DNA from: Chryseobacterium oranimense
GTDB lineage: Bacteria; Bacteroidota; Bacteroidia; Flavobacteriales; Weeksellaceae
Reading direction: 5' to 3'
NCBI RefSeq assembly: GCF_900129755.1
Contig: NZ_FQWT01000008.1
Span: forward strand, 1 to 64,000
Length of the DNA stretch: 64,000 nt
The position numbers and the translations under genes were made by a program. This document shows positions 1 through 8,691 of the stretch, piece by piece (positions within the stretch are counted from its first letter, which is position 1; the number at the start of each line of letters is the position of its first letter). The notes below the pieces were generated by a model, which did no database searches, was not told the DNA's origin, and saw only the letters and a list, made by a program, of their open reading frames with translations.

Positions 1-65
1 ACAGAAGTTAAGCCCACCAGCGCCGATGGTACTGCGACAAGCGGGAGAGTAGGCCGCCGCCAGTT
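1..65 (+). rRNA. rrf: 5S ribosomal RNA, 3' part
   Basis: The first ~65 bases carry the conserved 3' half of a bacterial 5S rRNA, including GAAGTTAAGCCC, the GCCGATGGTACTGC block and the GGGAGAGTAGG stretch that closes helix I. The 5' half lies outside the window. An intrinsic terminator follows at once, so this is the end of an rRNA operon read left to right. Confidence 0.93.
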
Positions 66-72
66 TTTATTA

Positions 73-108
73 AAAGTCTCATACAACATGTTTGTGTGAG
101 ACTTTTTT
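73..108 (+). terminator. Intrinsic terminator of the rRNA operon
   Basis: A 13-bp stem (73-85 with 93-105, one G-U pair) closes a short loop and runs into a T tract. It sits directly behind the 5S rRNA and is the expected end of the ribosomal transcript. Confidence 0.88.
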
Positions 109-129
109 GTTTTTATACCCCTTATCTTT

Positions 130-156
130 GCAATAAGCAATAAGCAATAAGCAATA
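130..156. repeat. Tandem heptamer GCAATAA, 3.9 copies
   Basis: GCAATAA is repeated three times and followed by GCAATA, without interruption. It lies between the 5S terminator and the VWA gene and directly follows a TATCTTTG motif at 123-130. A second array with the same 7-bp period but a different unit lies at 51079-51134. Confidence 0.9.
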
Positions 157-275
157 TCTACAATTTCCGTTAATCTGTTCATTTTCTTTATTCTACTTTA
201 AAATATTAATCATATTATTTTTATTCATAAAAATTAAAATAGATTAAATCTCTTAAAGGCCTTTTATTTATGTCG

Positions 276-283
276 TAACTTTA
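276..283 (+). promoter_or_regulatory. -7 box (TAACTTTA) of the VWA/MoxR pair
   Basis: A near-match to the Bacteroidetes -7 element TAnnTTTG, with A instead of the final G. It ends only 4 nt before the ATG at 288, so transcription would begin at or next to the start codon. I see no clear -33 TTTG. Confidence 0.45.
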
Positions 284-287
284 TTAT

Positions 288-1406
288 ATGAAAGAGCATA
301 TTGTGAGAGGGTTCAGATTTGAAACTTACAAAGCACCGGAATTATCTGTATTTGACCGGTTGCTGGAAATTTTTACAGATTTGCTGACCCATACCTCGGG
401 AGATTTTGATGAAGCAATCGACTGGCTTCGAATGTTGGATGAAGAATACCAGCTGACTATTCCGGAATACACTATTGATGATTTTATTGAAGACCTGAAA
501 AAGAAAGGATATATCCGTGAAGAAGTTGATCCTAATGGTGGAAATGGAATTCGTTTGAGTGCAAAAATGGAACAGAATATCCGTAAACAAGCACTTAATC
601 AGATATTCGGGAACCTTGGAAAAAGTGGAAACGGGAATCATAAAACCAATAAAAGCGGAACGGGAGAAGATACAACAGGGGAATTCCGTAATTATAGCTT
701 TGGAGATCCGGTAGAGAAGATTTCTATTACCGAAAGTCTAAAGAATGCCCAAATCAATAATGGAATCGGAGATTTTCATCTTACTGAAGATGATTTAATT
801 GTTGAAGATAGTATTTACCAATCTCAGATGAGTACGGTTTTGATGATCGACATCAGCCACAGCATGATTTTGTATGGAGAAGACCGTATCACTCCAGCCA
901 AAAAAGTGGCGATGGCGCTTGCGGAGCTTATCACAACGCGTTATCCGAAAGATACTTTGGATATCATTGTTTTTGGGAATGATGCCTGGCCCGTGAAAAT
1001 TCAGGAACTTCCTTACTTACAGGTTGGGCCGTATCATACGAATACGGTTGCCGGGCTTCAGCTGGCGATGGATATTTTACGCAGAAAAAGAAATACCAAT
1101 AAACAGATTTTCATGATTACCGACGGGAAACCAAGCTGTGTTCGTCAGTCGGATGGTACCTACTACATGAATTCCTATGGTTTGGATGAATATGTTGTTC
1201 AGAAATGCTATAATATGGCGTCTCAGGCGAGAAGGTTACATATTCCGATTACTACTTTTATGATTGCACAGGATCCTTATTTGCAACAATTTGTAAGTGA
1301 ATTTACGGAAGCCAATCAGGGAAAAGCTTTTTATACGGGATTGAATGGACTAGGTCATATGATTTTTGAAGATTATGAGACTAACCGTAAGAAAAGAATT
1401 CGCTAA
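288..1406 (+). CDS. VWA domain protein (MoxR-partner type)
   Basis: 372 residues with a C-terminal von Willebrand factor A domain from about residue 182. The metal-ion-dependent adhesion site is visible as D188-x-S190-x-S192 (IDISHSM), with the later acidic position in ITDG (279-280). The N-terminal ~110 residues are helical and a Gly/Asn/Thr-rich linker (about 110-135) joins the halves. No signal peptide is seen, so it should be cytoplasmic. The AAA+ ATPase gene follows after 58 nt with no terminator, the usual MoxR-VWA pairing in which the ATPase and VWA protein act together in metal insertion or complex assembly. The target here is unknown. Confidence 0.85.
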   Translation: MKEHIVRGFRFETYKAPELSVFDRLLEIFTDLLTHTSGDFDEAIDWLRMLDEEYQLTIPEYTIDDFIEDLKKKGYIREEVDPNGGNGIRLSAKMEQNIRKQALNQIFGNLGKSGNGNHKTNKSGTGEDTTGEFRNYSFGDPVEKISITESLKNAQINNGIGDFHLTEDDLIVEDSIYQSQMSTVLMIDISHSMILYGEDRITPAKKVAMALAELITTRYPKDTLDIIVFGNDAWPVKIQELPYLQVGPYHTNTVAGLQLAMDILRRKRNTNKQIFMITDGKPSCVRQSDGTYYMNSYGLDEYVVQKCYNMASQARRLHIPITTFMIAQDPYLQQFVSEFTEANQGKAFYTGLNGLGHMIFEDYETNRKKRIR

Positions 1407-1464
1407 AAAATCATTATTCATAAAATATTCAAGAAGTTAATAAATCAGATTTTAAATAAATAAA

Positions 1465-2904
1465 ATGACTGAAAAGCCAACTATACAAACACTAGGCTCA
1501 TTAAGAGCATCAGGATACCTATCAAAAAACATTAAAGACGAATTAAGAGATAATTTAAAAGCCAAAATTCGCAATAAAGAATCTGTATTTGAAGGAATTT
1601 TCGGATATGAAAATACAGTTATTCCTCAATTGGAGCATGCTATATTAAGCCGGCATAATATTAATTTATTAGGATTAAGAGGTCAGGCAAAGACCAGGTT
1701 AGCAAGAATGATGACGTCTTTACTGGATGAATGGATTCCTTTTATTGCAGGAAGTGAAATTAATGATGATCCGTTTCATCCGATTTCCCGCTATGCTAAA
1801 GAATTAATTGAAAAAGAAGGTGATAATACCCCGATAGAATGGCTTCACCGTGATGAAAGATTTTTCGAAAAACTGGCGACTCCGGATGTGACTGTTGCCG
1901 ATCTGATCGGTGATGTGGATCCTATTAAAGCTGCCAACCTTAAGCTTTCTTATGCGGACGACCGTGTAATTCATTTTGGGATGATTCCGCGGGCAAACCG
2001 TTGCATTTTTGTCATTAATGAATTACCGGACCTTCAGGCAAGGATCCAGGTTTCTTTGTTTAATATTTTGCAGGAAGGAGATGTACAGATTCGTGGGTTT
2101 AAGGTGAGGATGCCTTTGGATATCCAGTTTGTTTTCACAGCGAATCCTGAAGATTATACGAACAGAGGAAGCATTGTGACTCCTTTGAAAGACCGTATCG
2201 GATCCCAGATTTTGACCCATTATCCTGAAAACATCAATATTGCCAGAGAAATTACCCGGTATGAATCCAGCTTAGACAGTCGTCAGAAAAATGGAGTATA
2301 CGTCCCTTCTCTGGCGAAAGATCTTTTGGAACAGATCGGTTTTGAAGCTCGTGACAGCGAATATGTAGATTCAAAAAGTGGAGTGAGCGCCCGTATGAGT
2401 ATCACTGCTTTTGAAAATTTATTGAGTACGGCAGAACGCAGATCTTTATTAACCGGTGATGAAACAACATCAGTAAGGTTAAGTGACTTTGTGGGCGTAA
2501 TTCCTGCGATTACAGGGAAAGTGGAGCTGGTGTATGAAGGTGAACAGGAAGGGGCAGAAGCGGTTGCCCAGTTGCTAATTGATAATGCGATCAGAACTTT
2601 ATTCACCTCTTATTTTCCGAAAGTGGAAAAGCTAGAGAAAAAACATATTGACGGGCCGTTTAGCCAGATTACGGATTGGTTTCTGGAAGATGACGGTTCC
2701 TTGGAAATTACCGATGAGTCTTCAGATGAAGTGTATGCAAAATCTCTTAACAGAATTGTTCCTCTTGACCAGATCATTGAAAAATATCAGCCGGATACAT
2801 TACCTGAAGATATTTTATTCTTAAAAGAATTTATTCTTTGGGGACTAGCAGTTAATAAAAAACTGAATAAAGAGAGATTCAGAACGGGCGTGTTCTTTTC
2901 TTAG
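1465..2904 (+). CDS. MoxR/Mg-chelatase-like AAA+ ATPase
   Basis: 479 residues. Walker A is GLRGQAKT (70-77), Walker B is IFVINE (181-186), sensor-1 Asn lies in FTANPED (about 227) and a candidate arginine finger in PLKDRIG (about 244). This is the helix-2-insert AAA+ clade that holds MoxR, RavA and the Mg-chelatase I subunit. The 3' partner position behind a VWA gene fits that clade. The protein is longer than plain MoxR (~330 residues) and carries an extra C-terminal helical region of unknown role. Co-transcription with the VWA gene is inferred from the 58-nt gap without a terminator. Confidence 0.87.
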   Translation: MTEKPTIQTLGSLRASGYLSKNIKDELRDNLKAKIRNKESVFEGIFGYENTVIPQLEHAILSRHNINLLGLRGQAKTRLARMMTSLLDEWIPFIAGSEINDDPFHPISRYAKELIEKEGDNTPIEWLHRDERFFEKLATPDVTVADLIGDVDPIKAANLKLSYADDRVIHFGMIPRANRCIFVINELPDLQARIQVSLFNILQEGDVQIRGFKVRMPLDIQFVFTANPEDYTNRGSIVTPLKDRIGSQILTHYPENINIAREITRYESSLDSRQKNGVYVPSLAKDLLEQIGFEARDSEYVDSKSGVSARMSITAFENLLSTAERRSLLTGDETTSVRLSDFVGVIPAITGKVELVYEGEQEGAEAVAQLLIDNAIRTLFTSYFPKVEKLEKKHIDGPFSQITDWFLEDDGSLEITDESSDEVYAKSLNRIVPLDQIIEKYQPDTLPEDILFLKEFILWGLAVNKKLNKERFRTGVFFS

Positions 2905-2920
2905 AATTGAATTTATTTAA

Positions 2921-3032
2921 AGCTATTCCCGCTTTCCGCACTCGCTATTTTCTATTTTTGGCTGTGGCGGCTTTGCCGCCGCAGCCAAAAATAGAAAATG
3001 AGCTCAAACAATTGCTGCAATCGGGGCTAGGG
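2921..3032. repeat. Long palindromic intergenic repeat element
   Basis: A 25-bp near-perfect inverted repeat (2947-2971 with 2975-2999, one G-T pair, 3-nt loop) is flanked by AGCTATTCCCGC on the left and AATCGGGGCTAGGG on the right. From memory, similar flanks surround variable palindromes in other Flavobacteriia genomes, so I treat the whole block as one dispersed element. It lies between convergent genes and encodes no protein. Its RNA would form a very stable hairpin in either orientation. Confidence 0.75.
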
Positions 3033-3103
3033 TACAATCAGTATTTATAAATACTGAAAAATAAAGGAATTTTAAAAAATTACAATGCTTCTAAAAGCTT
3101 GAA

Positions 3104-3140
3104 CAAAAAAAGATGTGGAAAACCAATTCCACATCTTTTT
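3104..3140 (-). terminator. Intrinsic terminator behind the acyl-CoA carboxylase gene
   Basis: Reading leftwards, a 14-bp stem (3127-3140 with 3107-3120) with a 6-nt loop ends in a T tract. It lies 25 nt beyond the carboxylase stop codon. Confidence 0.85.
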
Positions 3141-3165
3141 ATATTTTCAGGATAACTCAGGATTA

Positions 3166-4794
3166 TCAAACCTGGATAACTCCCAGATTAAATTTTTCAG
3201 TAATAGGAGAGTGATTGGCGGCTTCAATACCCATGGAAATCCATTTTCTTGTATCTGTAGGATTGATGATCGCATCTGTCCAAAGTCTTGCAGCGGCATA
3301 CGTGGCCTCTGTCTGCTTCTGATACCTTTTGGTAATGGTATCCAAGATTTCATTGTGCTCTTCCTCGGAGATTTCTTTACCTTGCTTTTTCAAAGTAGAT
3401 TCCTGGATTTGAACCAAAACTTTTGCTGCTTGTGATCCACCCATTACAGCAAGATCTGCCCATGGCCATGCTACAATTAATCTTGGATCATAAGCTTTAC
3501 CACACATTGCATAGTTTCCGGCTCCGTATGAGTTTCCGGTGATAATTGTGAACTTTGGTACTACAGAATTGGAAACGGCATTTACCATTTTAGCTCCGTC
3601 TTTAATAATACCGCCATGCTCGGATTTTGAACCTACCATAAATCCTGTAACATCCTGAAGGAATATCAAAGGAATCTTTCTCTGGTTACAGTTGGCAATA
3701 AACCTTGTTGATTTATCAGCTGAATCCGAATAAATAACCCCTCCAAACTGCATTTCACCCTTTCCGCTTTTTACAAGCTTTCTCTGGTTGGCTACAATTC
3801 CTACAGACCAGCCATCAATTCTGGCCGTTGCGCAGATGATGCTTTTCCCGTAGTCAGGTTTATATTCTTCATATTCCGAATTATCTACCAGACATTTAAT
3901 TATTTCATAGGTGTCATACTGCTCCGCTCTGGAAACAGGGATTATTCCAAAAATGTTGTCTGGATTTTGCTTTGGCGGAAAACTTTCTATCCTGTCAAAT
4001 CCTGCTTTTTCAGTACTTCCGATGGACTTCATGATGTTTTTGATTCTGTCCAGAGCATCTTTATCATCCTTAGCCTTATAATCGGTAACTCCTGAAATAG
4101 AGCAGTGCGTAGTAGCTCCTCCAAGAGTCTCATTGTCAATAGTTTCCCCGATGGCTGCTTTGACAAGGTAGCTTCCGGCTAGGAAAATAGAACCGGTTTT
4201 GTCAACAATCATGGCTTCGTCACTCATGATCGGAAGATAAGCACCTCCGGCAACACAACTTCCCATAACCGCTGAGATCTGGATGATTCCCATAGAGCTC
4301 ATCTTGGCATTATTTCTGAAAATACGTCCGAAATGCTCTTTATCAGGGAAAATTTCATCCTGCATTGGAAGGTAAACTCCTGCAGAATCAACCAGATAGA
4401 TGATCGGAAGTTTATTCTCCATAGCAATCTCCTGTGCTCTAAGGTTCTTTTTTCCGGTAATAGGAAACCAGGCTCCAGCTTTTACAGAAGCATCATTGGC
4501 TACAACAAGGCACTGTCTGCCGGAAACATAACCCATCACGACTACCACTCCGCCGCTAGGGCAGCCTCCATGCTCTTCATACATTTCGTAACCTGCAAAT
4601 GCACCGATTTCTATAGAATCTGAACCTTTATCAAGAAGATATTCAATTCTTTCTCTGGCTGTCATTTTTCCTTCATCGCGAAGCTTTTGAAGCCTCTTCT
4701 CTCCGCCTCCTTTTTTTATTTCAGCGAGCAATTGATTGATATCAGATAATTTTAATCTATTCTGATCTTCCCGTTTATTAAATTCAAGGTCCAT
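3166..4794 (-). CDS. Acyl-CoA carboxylase, carboxyltransferase (beta) subunit
   Basis: 542 residues, full length for the biotin-dependent carboxyltransferase family (crotonase fold, two halves). The N half holds the acyl-CoA site region (VDSAGVYLP, GSCVAGGAYLP) and the C half the carboxybiotin region (DVTGFMVGSKSEHGG, GNSYGAGNYAMCG, AWPWADLAVMGG). The sequence reads closest to methylcrotonyl-CoA carboxylase beta, but propionyl- or geranyl-type specificity cannot be excluded. A biotin-carrying alpha subunit is needed for activity and is not encoded nearby. The gene stands alone with its own terminator, and a TATCTTTA box lies upstream of the start. Confidence 0.9.
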   Translation of the reverse strand: MDLEFNKREDQNRLKLSDINQLLAEIKKGGGEKRLQKLRDEGKMTARERIEYLLDKGSDSIEIGAFAGYEMYEEHGGCPSGGVVVVMGYVSGRQCLVVANDASVKAGAWFPITGKKNLRAQEIAMENKLPIIYLVDSAGVYLPMQDEIFPDKEHFGRIFRNNAKMSSMGIIQISAVMGSCVAGGAYLPIMSDEAMIVDKTGSIFLAGSYLVKAAIGETIDNETLGGATTHCSISGVTDYKAKDDKDALDRIKNIMKSIGSTEKAGFDRIESFPPKQNPDNIFGIIPVSRAEQYDTYEIIKCLVDNSEYEEYKPDYGKSIICATARIDGWSVGIVANQRKLVKSGKGEMQFGGVIYSDSADKSTRFIANCNQRKIPLIFLQDVTGFMVGSKSEHGGIIKDGAKMVNAVSNSVVPKFTIITGNSYGAGNYAMCGKAYDPRLIVAWPWADLAVMGGSQAAKVLVQIQESTLKKQGKEISEEEHNEILDTITKRYQKQTEATYAAARLWTDAIINPTDTRKWISMGIEAANHSPITEKFNLGVIQV

Positions 4795-4935
4795 AAAATT
4801 TCAATTTTTTACGGCTAAAGATACTATTTTTATAATGAATGAAGGCTGAAGTAAAACAAGTGTTTAATATATTGGTTCTCAGAAAATTGTGAAATTTTTA
4901 ACAAAAAATTATTTTTAAATTACTGATATTTTTTC

Positions 4936-5058
4936 TAACTTTACTTCAGAGTAAAAGGGATGATATTCCCTTATATTTACTCTAAGTTCCTAGTTTATTT
5001 TTTTAATAGTTTATTATTTGAAGGCCCTGAACGTTGAACAAATTTTCAGGGTTTTTTT
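4936..5058 (+). ncRNA. Candidate small RNA
   Basis: A TAACTTTA box (4936-4943) is followed by a hairpin with an outer stem at 4948-4955/4976-4983 and an inner stem at 4956-4960/4967-4971, an AT-rich stretch, and a strong intrinsic terminator (5025-5058). The only downstream gene on this strand starts beyond 5.8 kb and the gene directly behind is antisense. The layout therefore suggests a free-standing transcript of ~110 nt. I do not recognise the family. It could instead be a relic leader. Confidence 0.4.
5025..5058 (+). terminator. Intrinsic terminator with no upstream same-strand gene
   Basis: A 7-bp stem CCCTGAA/TTCAGGG (5025-5031, 5045-5051) is followed by seven T. Its orientation is rightward, so it cannot serve the leftward carboxylase or acetyltransferase genes. 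This is the main support for the small RNA candidate. Confidence 0.75.
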
Positions 5059-5086
5059 ATGTCCATTAAGTTCAAATTATGCAGTA

Positions 5087-5614
5087 TTATTCAGCATAAT
5101 ATTTTCTGTACTCTATGATATTCAGATAAGAAGATACCCCTTTGTTTTTCTGGTATTTTTTATAAGGGCTGAACCCTAACTTTTCCGGGATTTTTCTACT
5201 TGCTGTATTTTCTTCATCAACGGGATAGAGAATATATTGAAAGGTAAAATTATTTTCTGAAAATTCAATCAGGCTGGTAATAATTTCAGTGCCTAATCCC
5301 ATACCCTGCCTATCTTTTCTTAACCAGAGTCCAAGTTCTATAGACTCTGCCGTTATATTATGAATGCCACAGCAGCCTATAAATTGATCATTAAAGTCAA
5401 GAACAGTCATTACCAGATCAGTATTCTTTAACAGAGATTCTTTGGATGCCTTTACAAAACTAATGACGTCATTTCTATCCCCTGTTGGATTGAAAGGCAT
5501 ATATCTGGTAACTTCTGCAATGAAGCATTCGTTTATGTCGTCAATATATGATTCATCCACTGGTTTCAGAATCAACCGATCTGTTGTGATCCTAATATTG
5601 GTATTTAATCTCAT
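5087..5614 (-). CDS. GNAT family N-acetyltransferase (RimJ/RimL type)
   Basis: 175 residues with the GNAT fold. The N-terminal TDRLILKPV strand is typical of RimJ/RimL-like enzymes, and the acetyl-CoA loop appears as RKDRQGMGLGTEI. A C-terminal NTASRKIPEKLGF segment matches the usual helix after the loop. It should transfer acetyl from acetyl-CoA to an amine, with the substrate unknown. The start is supported by a TAGATTTG -7 box ending 4 nt upstream of the ATG, which implies a leaderless message. It stands as a single gene. Confidence 0.85.
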   Translation of the reverse strand: MRLNTNIRITTDRLILKPVDESYIDDINECFIAEVTRYMPFNPTGDRNDVISFVKASKESLLKNTDLVMTVLDFNDQFIGCCGIHNITAESIELGLWLRKDRQGMGLGTEIITSLIEFSENNFTFQYILYPVDEENTASRKIPEKLGFSPYKKYQKNKGVSSYLNIIEYRKYYAE

Positions 5615-5618
5615 TACG

Positions 5619-5626
5619 CAAATCTA
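5619..5626 (-). promoter_or_regulatory. -7 box TAGATTTG for the acetyltransferase gene
   Basis: Exact match to TAnnTTTG on the minus strand, followed by CGTA and then the ATG at 5614. The spacing leaves essentially no 5' leader. Confidence 0.6.
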
Positions 5627-5826
5627 AAATTTTTATCTTATCATAAAGTTTTTGTGTCATAAACCCTTAATTCCAACCAGGTTTTATTGTTGTTTGATAA
5701 TTGAGTAAATGTATCTTTTTTATTATTTTCTAAAATTAATTATAGAAAAAATATAAAAACAGACTAAATAATTATTTGTTAAAATAATATTTATATTTTT
5801 TTATGAGATTTATAAAAGCCTATTTG

Positions 5827-5834
5827 TAAATTTG
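5827..5834 (+). promoter_or_regulatory. -7 box TAAATTTG for the EamA gene
   Basis: Exact TAnnTTTG match 28 nt upstream of the ATG at 5863. A short purine-rich AGGAT lies just before the start codon. Confidence 0.6.
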
Positions 5835-5862
5835 CCTGTTAAAAATTTACAGAAGTTAGGAT

Positions 5863-6741
5863 ATGCAAAAATTAGCGCTTTTCAGGCTGCACTTGATTGT
5901 TTTTTTATGGGGGTTCACTGCAATTTTGGGAAAACTGATTCATGCTAATGCCCAGATTCTTGTATTTTACAGAATGCTGTTTGCAGCTGTGTTTTTATTT
6001 GTCTTTATCAGGGTTTATAAAAAGGAAAGTATTAAAGTATCAAGGAAAATATTTTTTCAGCTTGCAGCAATAGGTTGTGCCATGGCACTTCACTGGTATT
6101 GCTTTTTTTATTCAATTAAAGTATCCAACGTATCGATAGCGCTAAGTTGTCTTTCACTTTCCACTTTATTTGCCTCTATTTTAGAACCTGTAATTTTTAA
6201 AAGGAAGATCGATATATCAGAAGTCGTAATGGGGGTGGTAATAGTAGCCTGCATATTACTGATCTTTAAAACTGAATTTCATTTCAAAGAAGGGATTGTC
6301 TACGGGATACTCTGTGCGGTGTTCGGGACTGTTTTCTCTGTTTTTAACGGCAAAATGTTTGGTAAAACCAGCTCGGGAAACATTATATTCTATGAAATTT
6401 TTAGCGGATGGTTTGTTCTCGCTCTATTTTATATGTTTACAGGACAGATTTTTCAGATGAATGAAATAAATTACAGAGATCTGGCGTTAATATGCTTACT
6501 GGCAAGCGTTTTTACTGCTTTTCCAATGTTGGAGTCGGTAAAGCTGATGAAATATATTTCGCCTTTTACTCTAATTTTAACAGTTAATTTAGAACCTGTC
6601 TACGGAATTATACTAGCTTTTTTTATCTTTGGAGAATCAGAAGAAATGAGTCCTATATTTTATGTGGCTTCAGGCGTTATGATACTGGCAATCATTGCAA
6701 ACGGATTAATGAAAGCCAGAAAACAAAAAAACTTTAACTAA
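5863..6741 (+). CDS. EamA/DMT family transporter
   Basis: 292 residues made almost wholly of hydrophobic helices, about ten, arranged as two repeated EamA halves (roughly 5-140 and 147-283). The protein belongs to the drug/metabolite transporter superfamily of inner-membrane exporters. The substrate is not predictable from sequence. It has its own promoter and is followed after 13 nt by the PorV/PorQ-like gene, which may be read through from it. Confidence 0.85.
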   Translation: MQKLALFRLHLIVFLWGFTAILGKLIHANAQILVFYRMLFAAVFLFVFIRVYKKESIKVSRKIFFQLAAIGCAMALHWYCFFYSIKVSNVSIALSCLSLSTLFASILEPVIFKRKIDISEVVMGVVIVACILLIFKTEFHFKEGIVYGILCAVFGTVFSVFNGKMFGKTSSGNIIFYEIFSGWFVLALFYMFTGQIFQMNEINYRDLALICLLASVFTAFPMLESVKLMKYISPFTLILTVNLEPVYGIILAFFIFGESEEMSPIFYVASGVMILAIIANGLMKARKQKNFN

Positions 6742-6754
6742 GCATCAAATTTAT

Positions 6755-7837
6755 ATGATGAAGAAATATTTTTTACTTGCATTTTCACTGCTGTTTGGGC
6801 TGTCTCAATCTCAGATCATAAGAAAATACTCCAATGAATTTTTAAATATCGGTGCCGGAGCGAGAGGGCTAGCCATGGGTGGGGCTGTAATTTCCAACCA
6901 AGATGATGTGTATTCACCCATGTGGAACCCGGCCGGTTTAATGGCCATTGAAAAAGACTGGCAGGGAGCAGCAATGCACGCAGAATATTTCGAATCCATC
7001 GCAAAATATGATTATCTGGCATATGCAAAAGTTCTGGAAGAAGGAGTGTTTGGAGTTTCAGTTGTCAGATTGGGGGTAGATAATATCCTGAACACAACCC
7101 AGATGATTGATTCTGAAGGTAATATAGATTATGATAAAATTACCAAATTTTCCCAGTCTGATTATGCAGCCATCCTTTCTTATGCCTTTAATCCTGCCGG
7201 AAATACTAAACTTGATGTCGGGGTAAATGCCAAAATTGTTTACAGAAATGTCGGGAAATTTGCCAGCGGATATGGTTTTGGTTTCGATATCGGAGCTATT
7301 TATAAAGCAGATAACGGATGGAAATTCGGAGGGATGCTGCGTGATGCAACGACTACGGTAAACTTTTGGAGCATTAATCAGAAAGAACTTTCAACAGTGG
7401 TGAACGGGGAAGAATTTAACCCGGCACCAAAAGATAAAATGGAACTTACCATGCCAAAACTGAATGTAGGGGCAAGTAAGATCTTCAACATTAACAGCAG
7501 CCTTTATGTATTGCCGGAAGCAGGGATCAACGTTGATTTTGCCAAAACAGCAGCTTTGATATCAACAGATTTTGCAAGTATTACACCCTATGCCGGTGCT
7601 GAACTTGGATATCAGAAAATGATCTTTGTACGACTTGGGGTGAACAGGTTTCAGTCCATTACAGATATTGAAGACCTTAAAAGAAAAGTTTCTTTCCAGC
7701 CAAGTGCAGGTATCGGGATAAGATACCGCGGACTTACACTGGATTACGCGATTACCAATTCAGGAATCGGAGGATCCAACTTCTATTCTAATTTTTTCTC
7801 TCTTAAACTGGATATGGGAGCGTTCAGAAATGATTAA
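6755..7837 (+). CDS. PorV/PorQ family outer-membrane protein
   Basis: 360 residues with a signal peptide (KKYFLLAFSLLFGLSQSQ) and the family hallmark near the N terminus: FLNIGAGARGLAMGG followed by MWNPAGLM. The rest alternates short amphipathic beta strands as expected for a FadL-like barrel. PorV and PorQ are type IX secretion proteins that shuttle or hold cargo at the outer membrane. This copy reads as a paralogue of that family, not as either of the two. Two Met codons start the frame (6755 and 6758). The next gene encodes a secreted protein and the one after a T9SS cargo, so a link to secretion is plausible. Confidence 0.8.
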   Translation: MMKKYFLLAFSLLFGLSQSQIIRKYSNEFLNIGAGARGLAMGGAVISNQDDVYSPMWNPAGLMAIEKDWQGAAMHAEYFESIAKYDYLAYAKVLEEGVFGVSVVRLGVDNILNTTQMIDSEGNIDYDKITKFSQSDYAAILSYAFNPAGNTKLDVGVNAKIVYRNVGKFASGYGFGFDIGAIYKADNGWKFGGMLRDATTTVNFWSINQKELSTVVNGEEFNPAPKDKMELTMPKLNVGASKIFNINSSLYVLPEAGINVDFAKTAALISTDFASITPYAGAELGYQKMIFVRLGVNRFQSITDIEDLKRKVSFQPSAGIGIRYRGLTLDYAITNSGIGGSNFYSNFFSLKLDMGAFRND

Positions 7838-7861
7838 CTTTGAAACGTAATTTTAAAAGCA

Positions 7862-8620
7862 ATGAAAAAGATTTCCATACTTACATGTATATTCGCAGTA
7901 ACAGCTGTTTTTGGACAGAGAGTTTCAGATTATAAATATATTTCCATTCCTCAGACGTTTAAGGATTTTGAAAAAGAATCCTATGGCCTGGATGGAGTTT
8001 TGATAAAGACCTTAAAATCTAAAGGCTATATAGCGATTCAGGAAGGAAAAGATCAGTGGCCCGCTGAAATTGACAAAAGCTCATGCAGTTTTGCAACAGG
8101 TAATATCAATAATAAAAGCAGCTTTCTGAGAAACAAAGTAGAAGTCGAGTTCAAAGACTGTAACGGAAAGGTATTATTTTCATCAAAAGGAGACTCCAGT
8201 CTTAAAGAATATAAAGAAGGATATCAGGACGCCCTTAACCGTTCTCTGGTTTCACTTCCAGTTTCAAATCCGATAGCAAATCTTCAGGTTACAAAAACTG
8301 AAAGTCCGAAAGAACAACAGGTTGTGAAAAAAGCTGAAGAGGCTTCATCTGCACCCGTTTCTGAAAATAAATCAGGAAAATACACCAACGGTAAGGTAAA
8401 CCTTCAGAAAATCCAGGTAGATAATAATCAGTTTATCCTGGCAGACGGAGGAAGCTCTGTGCCATTTGCTGTTTTTAAAAATTCTTCCAAAAAGGATGTT
8501 TTCAGAGTGAAACTTTCGGATGGAAGCTATACCATCGGATATTTCGAAAACGGAAATATCGTGATCGATATGCCGCAAACCAACGGAGAATTTGCCAAAG
8601 AAGTATTTTCAGCAAAATAA
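7862..8620 (+). CDS. Secreted protein of unknown function
   Basis: 252 residues with a cleavable signal peptide ending near AVFGQ. I do not recognise a named domain. The first ~130 mature residues look like a compact alpha/beta unit, a Ser/Pro/Glu/Lys-rich linker follows (about 138-168), and the last ~75 residues form a second folded unit rich in beta strand. It lies 24 nt behind the PorV/PorQ-like gene on the same strand and is probably co-transcribed with it. Confidence 0.7.
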   Translation: MKKISILTCIFAVTAVFGQRVSDYKYISIPQTFKDFEKESYGLDGVLIKTLKSKGYIAIQEGKDQWPAEIDKSSCSFATGNINNKSSFLRNKVEVEFKDCNGKVLFSSKGDSSLKEYKEGYQDALNRSLVSLPVSNPIANLQVTKTESPKEQQVVKKAEEASSAPVSENKSGKYTNGKVNLQKIQVDNNQFILADGGSSVPFAVFKNSSKKDVFRVKLSDGSYTIGYFENGNIVIDMPQTNGEFAKEVFSAK

Positions 8621-8623
8621 AGA

Positions 8624-8631
8624 TACATTTG
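8624..8631 (+). promoter_or_regulatory. -7 box TACATTTG for the T9SS cargo gene
   Basis: Exact TAnnTTTG match just behind the previous stop codon and 60 nt before the cargo gene. It would start transcription at about 8636-8640, immediately before the hairpin at 8642-8679. Confidence 0.5.
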
Positions 8632-8641
8632 AACAACACTA

Positions 8642-8679
8642 TAATCCTTAATTCAAACGTAAGAATGAGTTAAGGATTA
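8642..8679 (+). other. 5'-leader hairpin of the T9SS cargo gene
   Basis: A perfect 10-bp stem TAATCCTTAA/TTAAGGATTA (8642-8651, 8670-8679) with an 18-nt loop lies between the inferred start of transcription and the ATG at 8692. No T tract follows, so it is not a good terminator. A 5'-end stem-loop that stabilises the message is one reading. Confidence 0.6.
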
Positions 8680-8691
8680 AATTTTATACTT

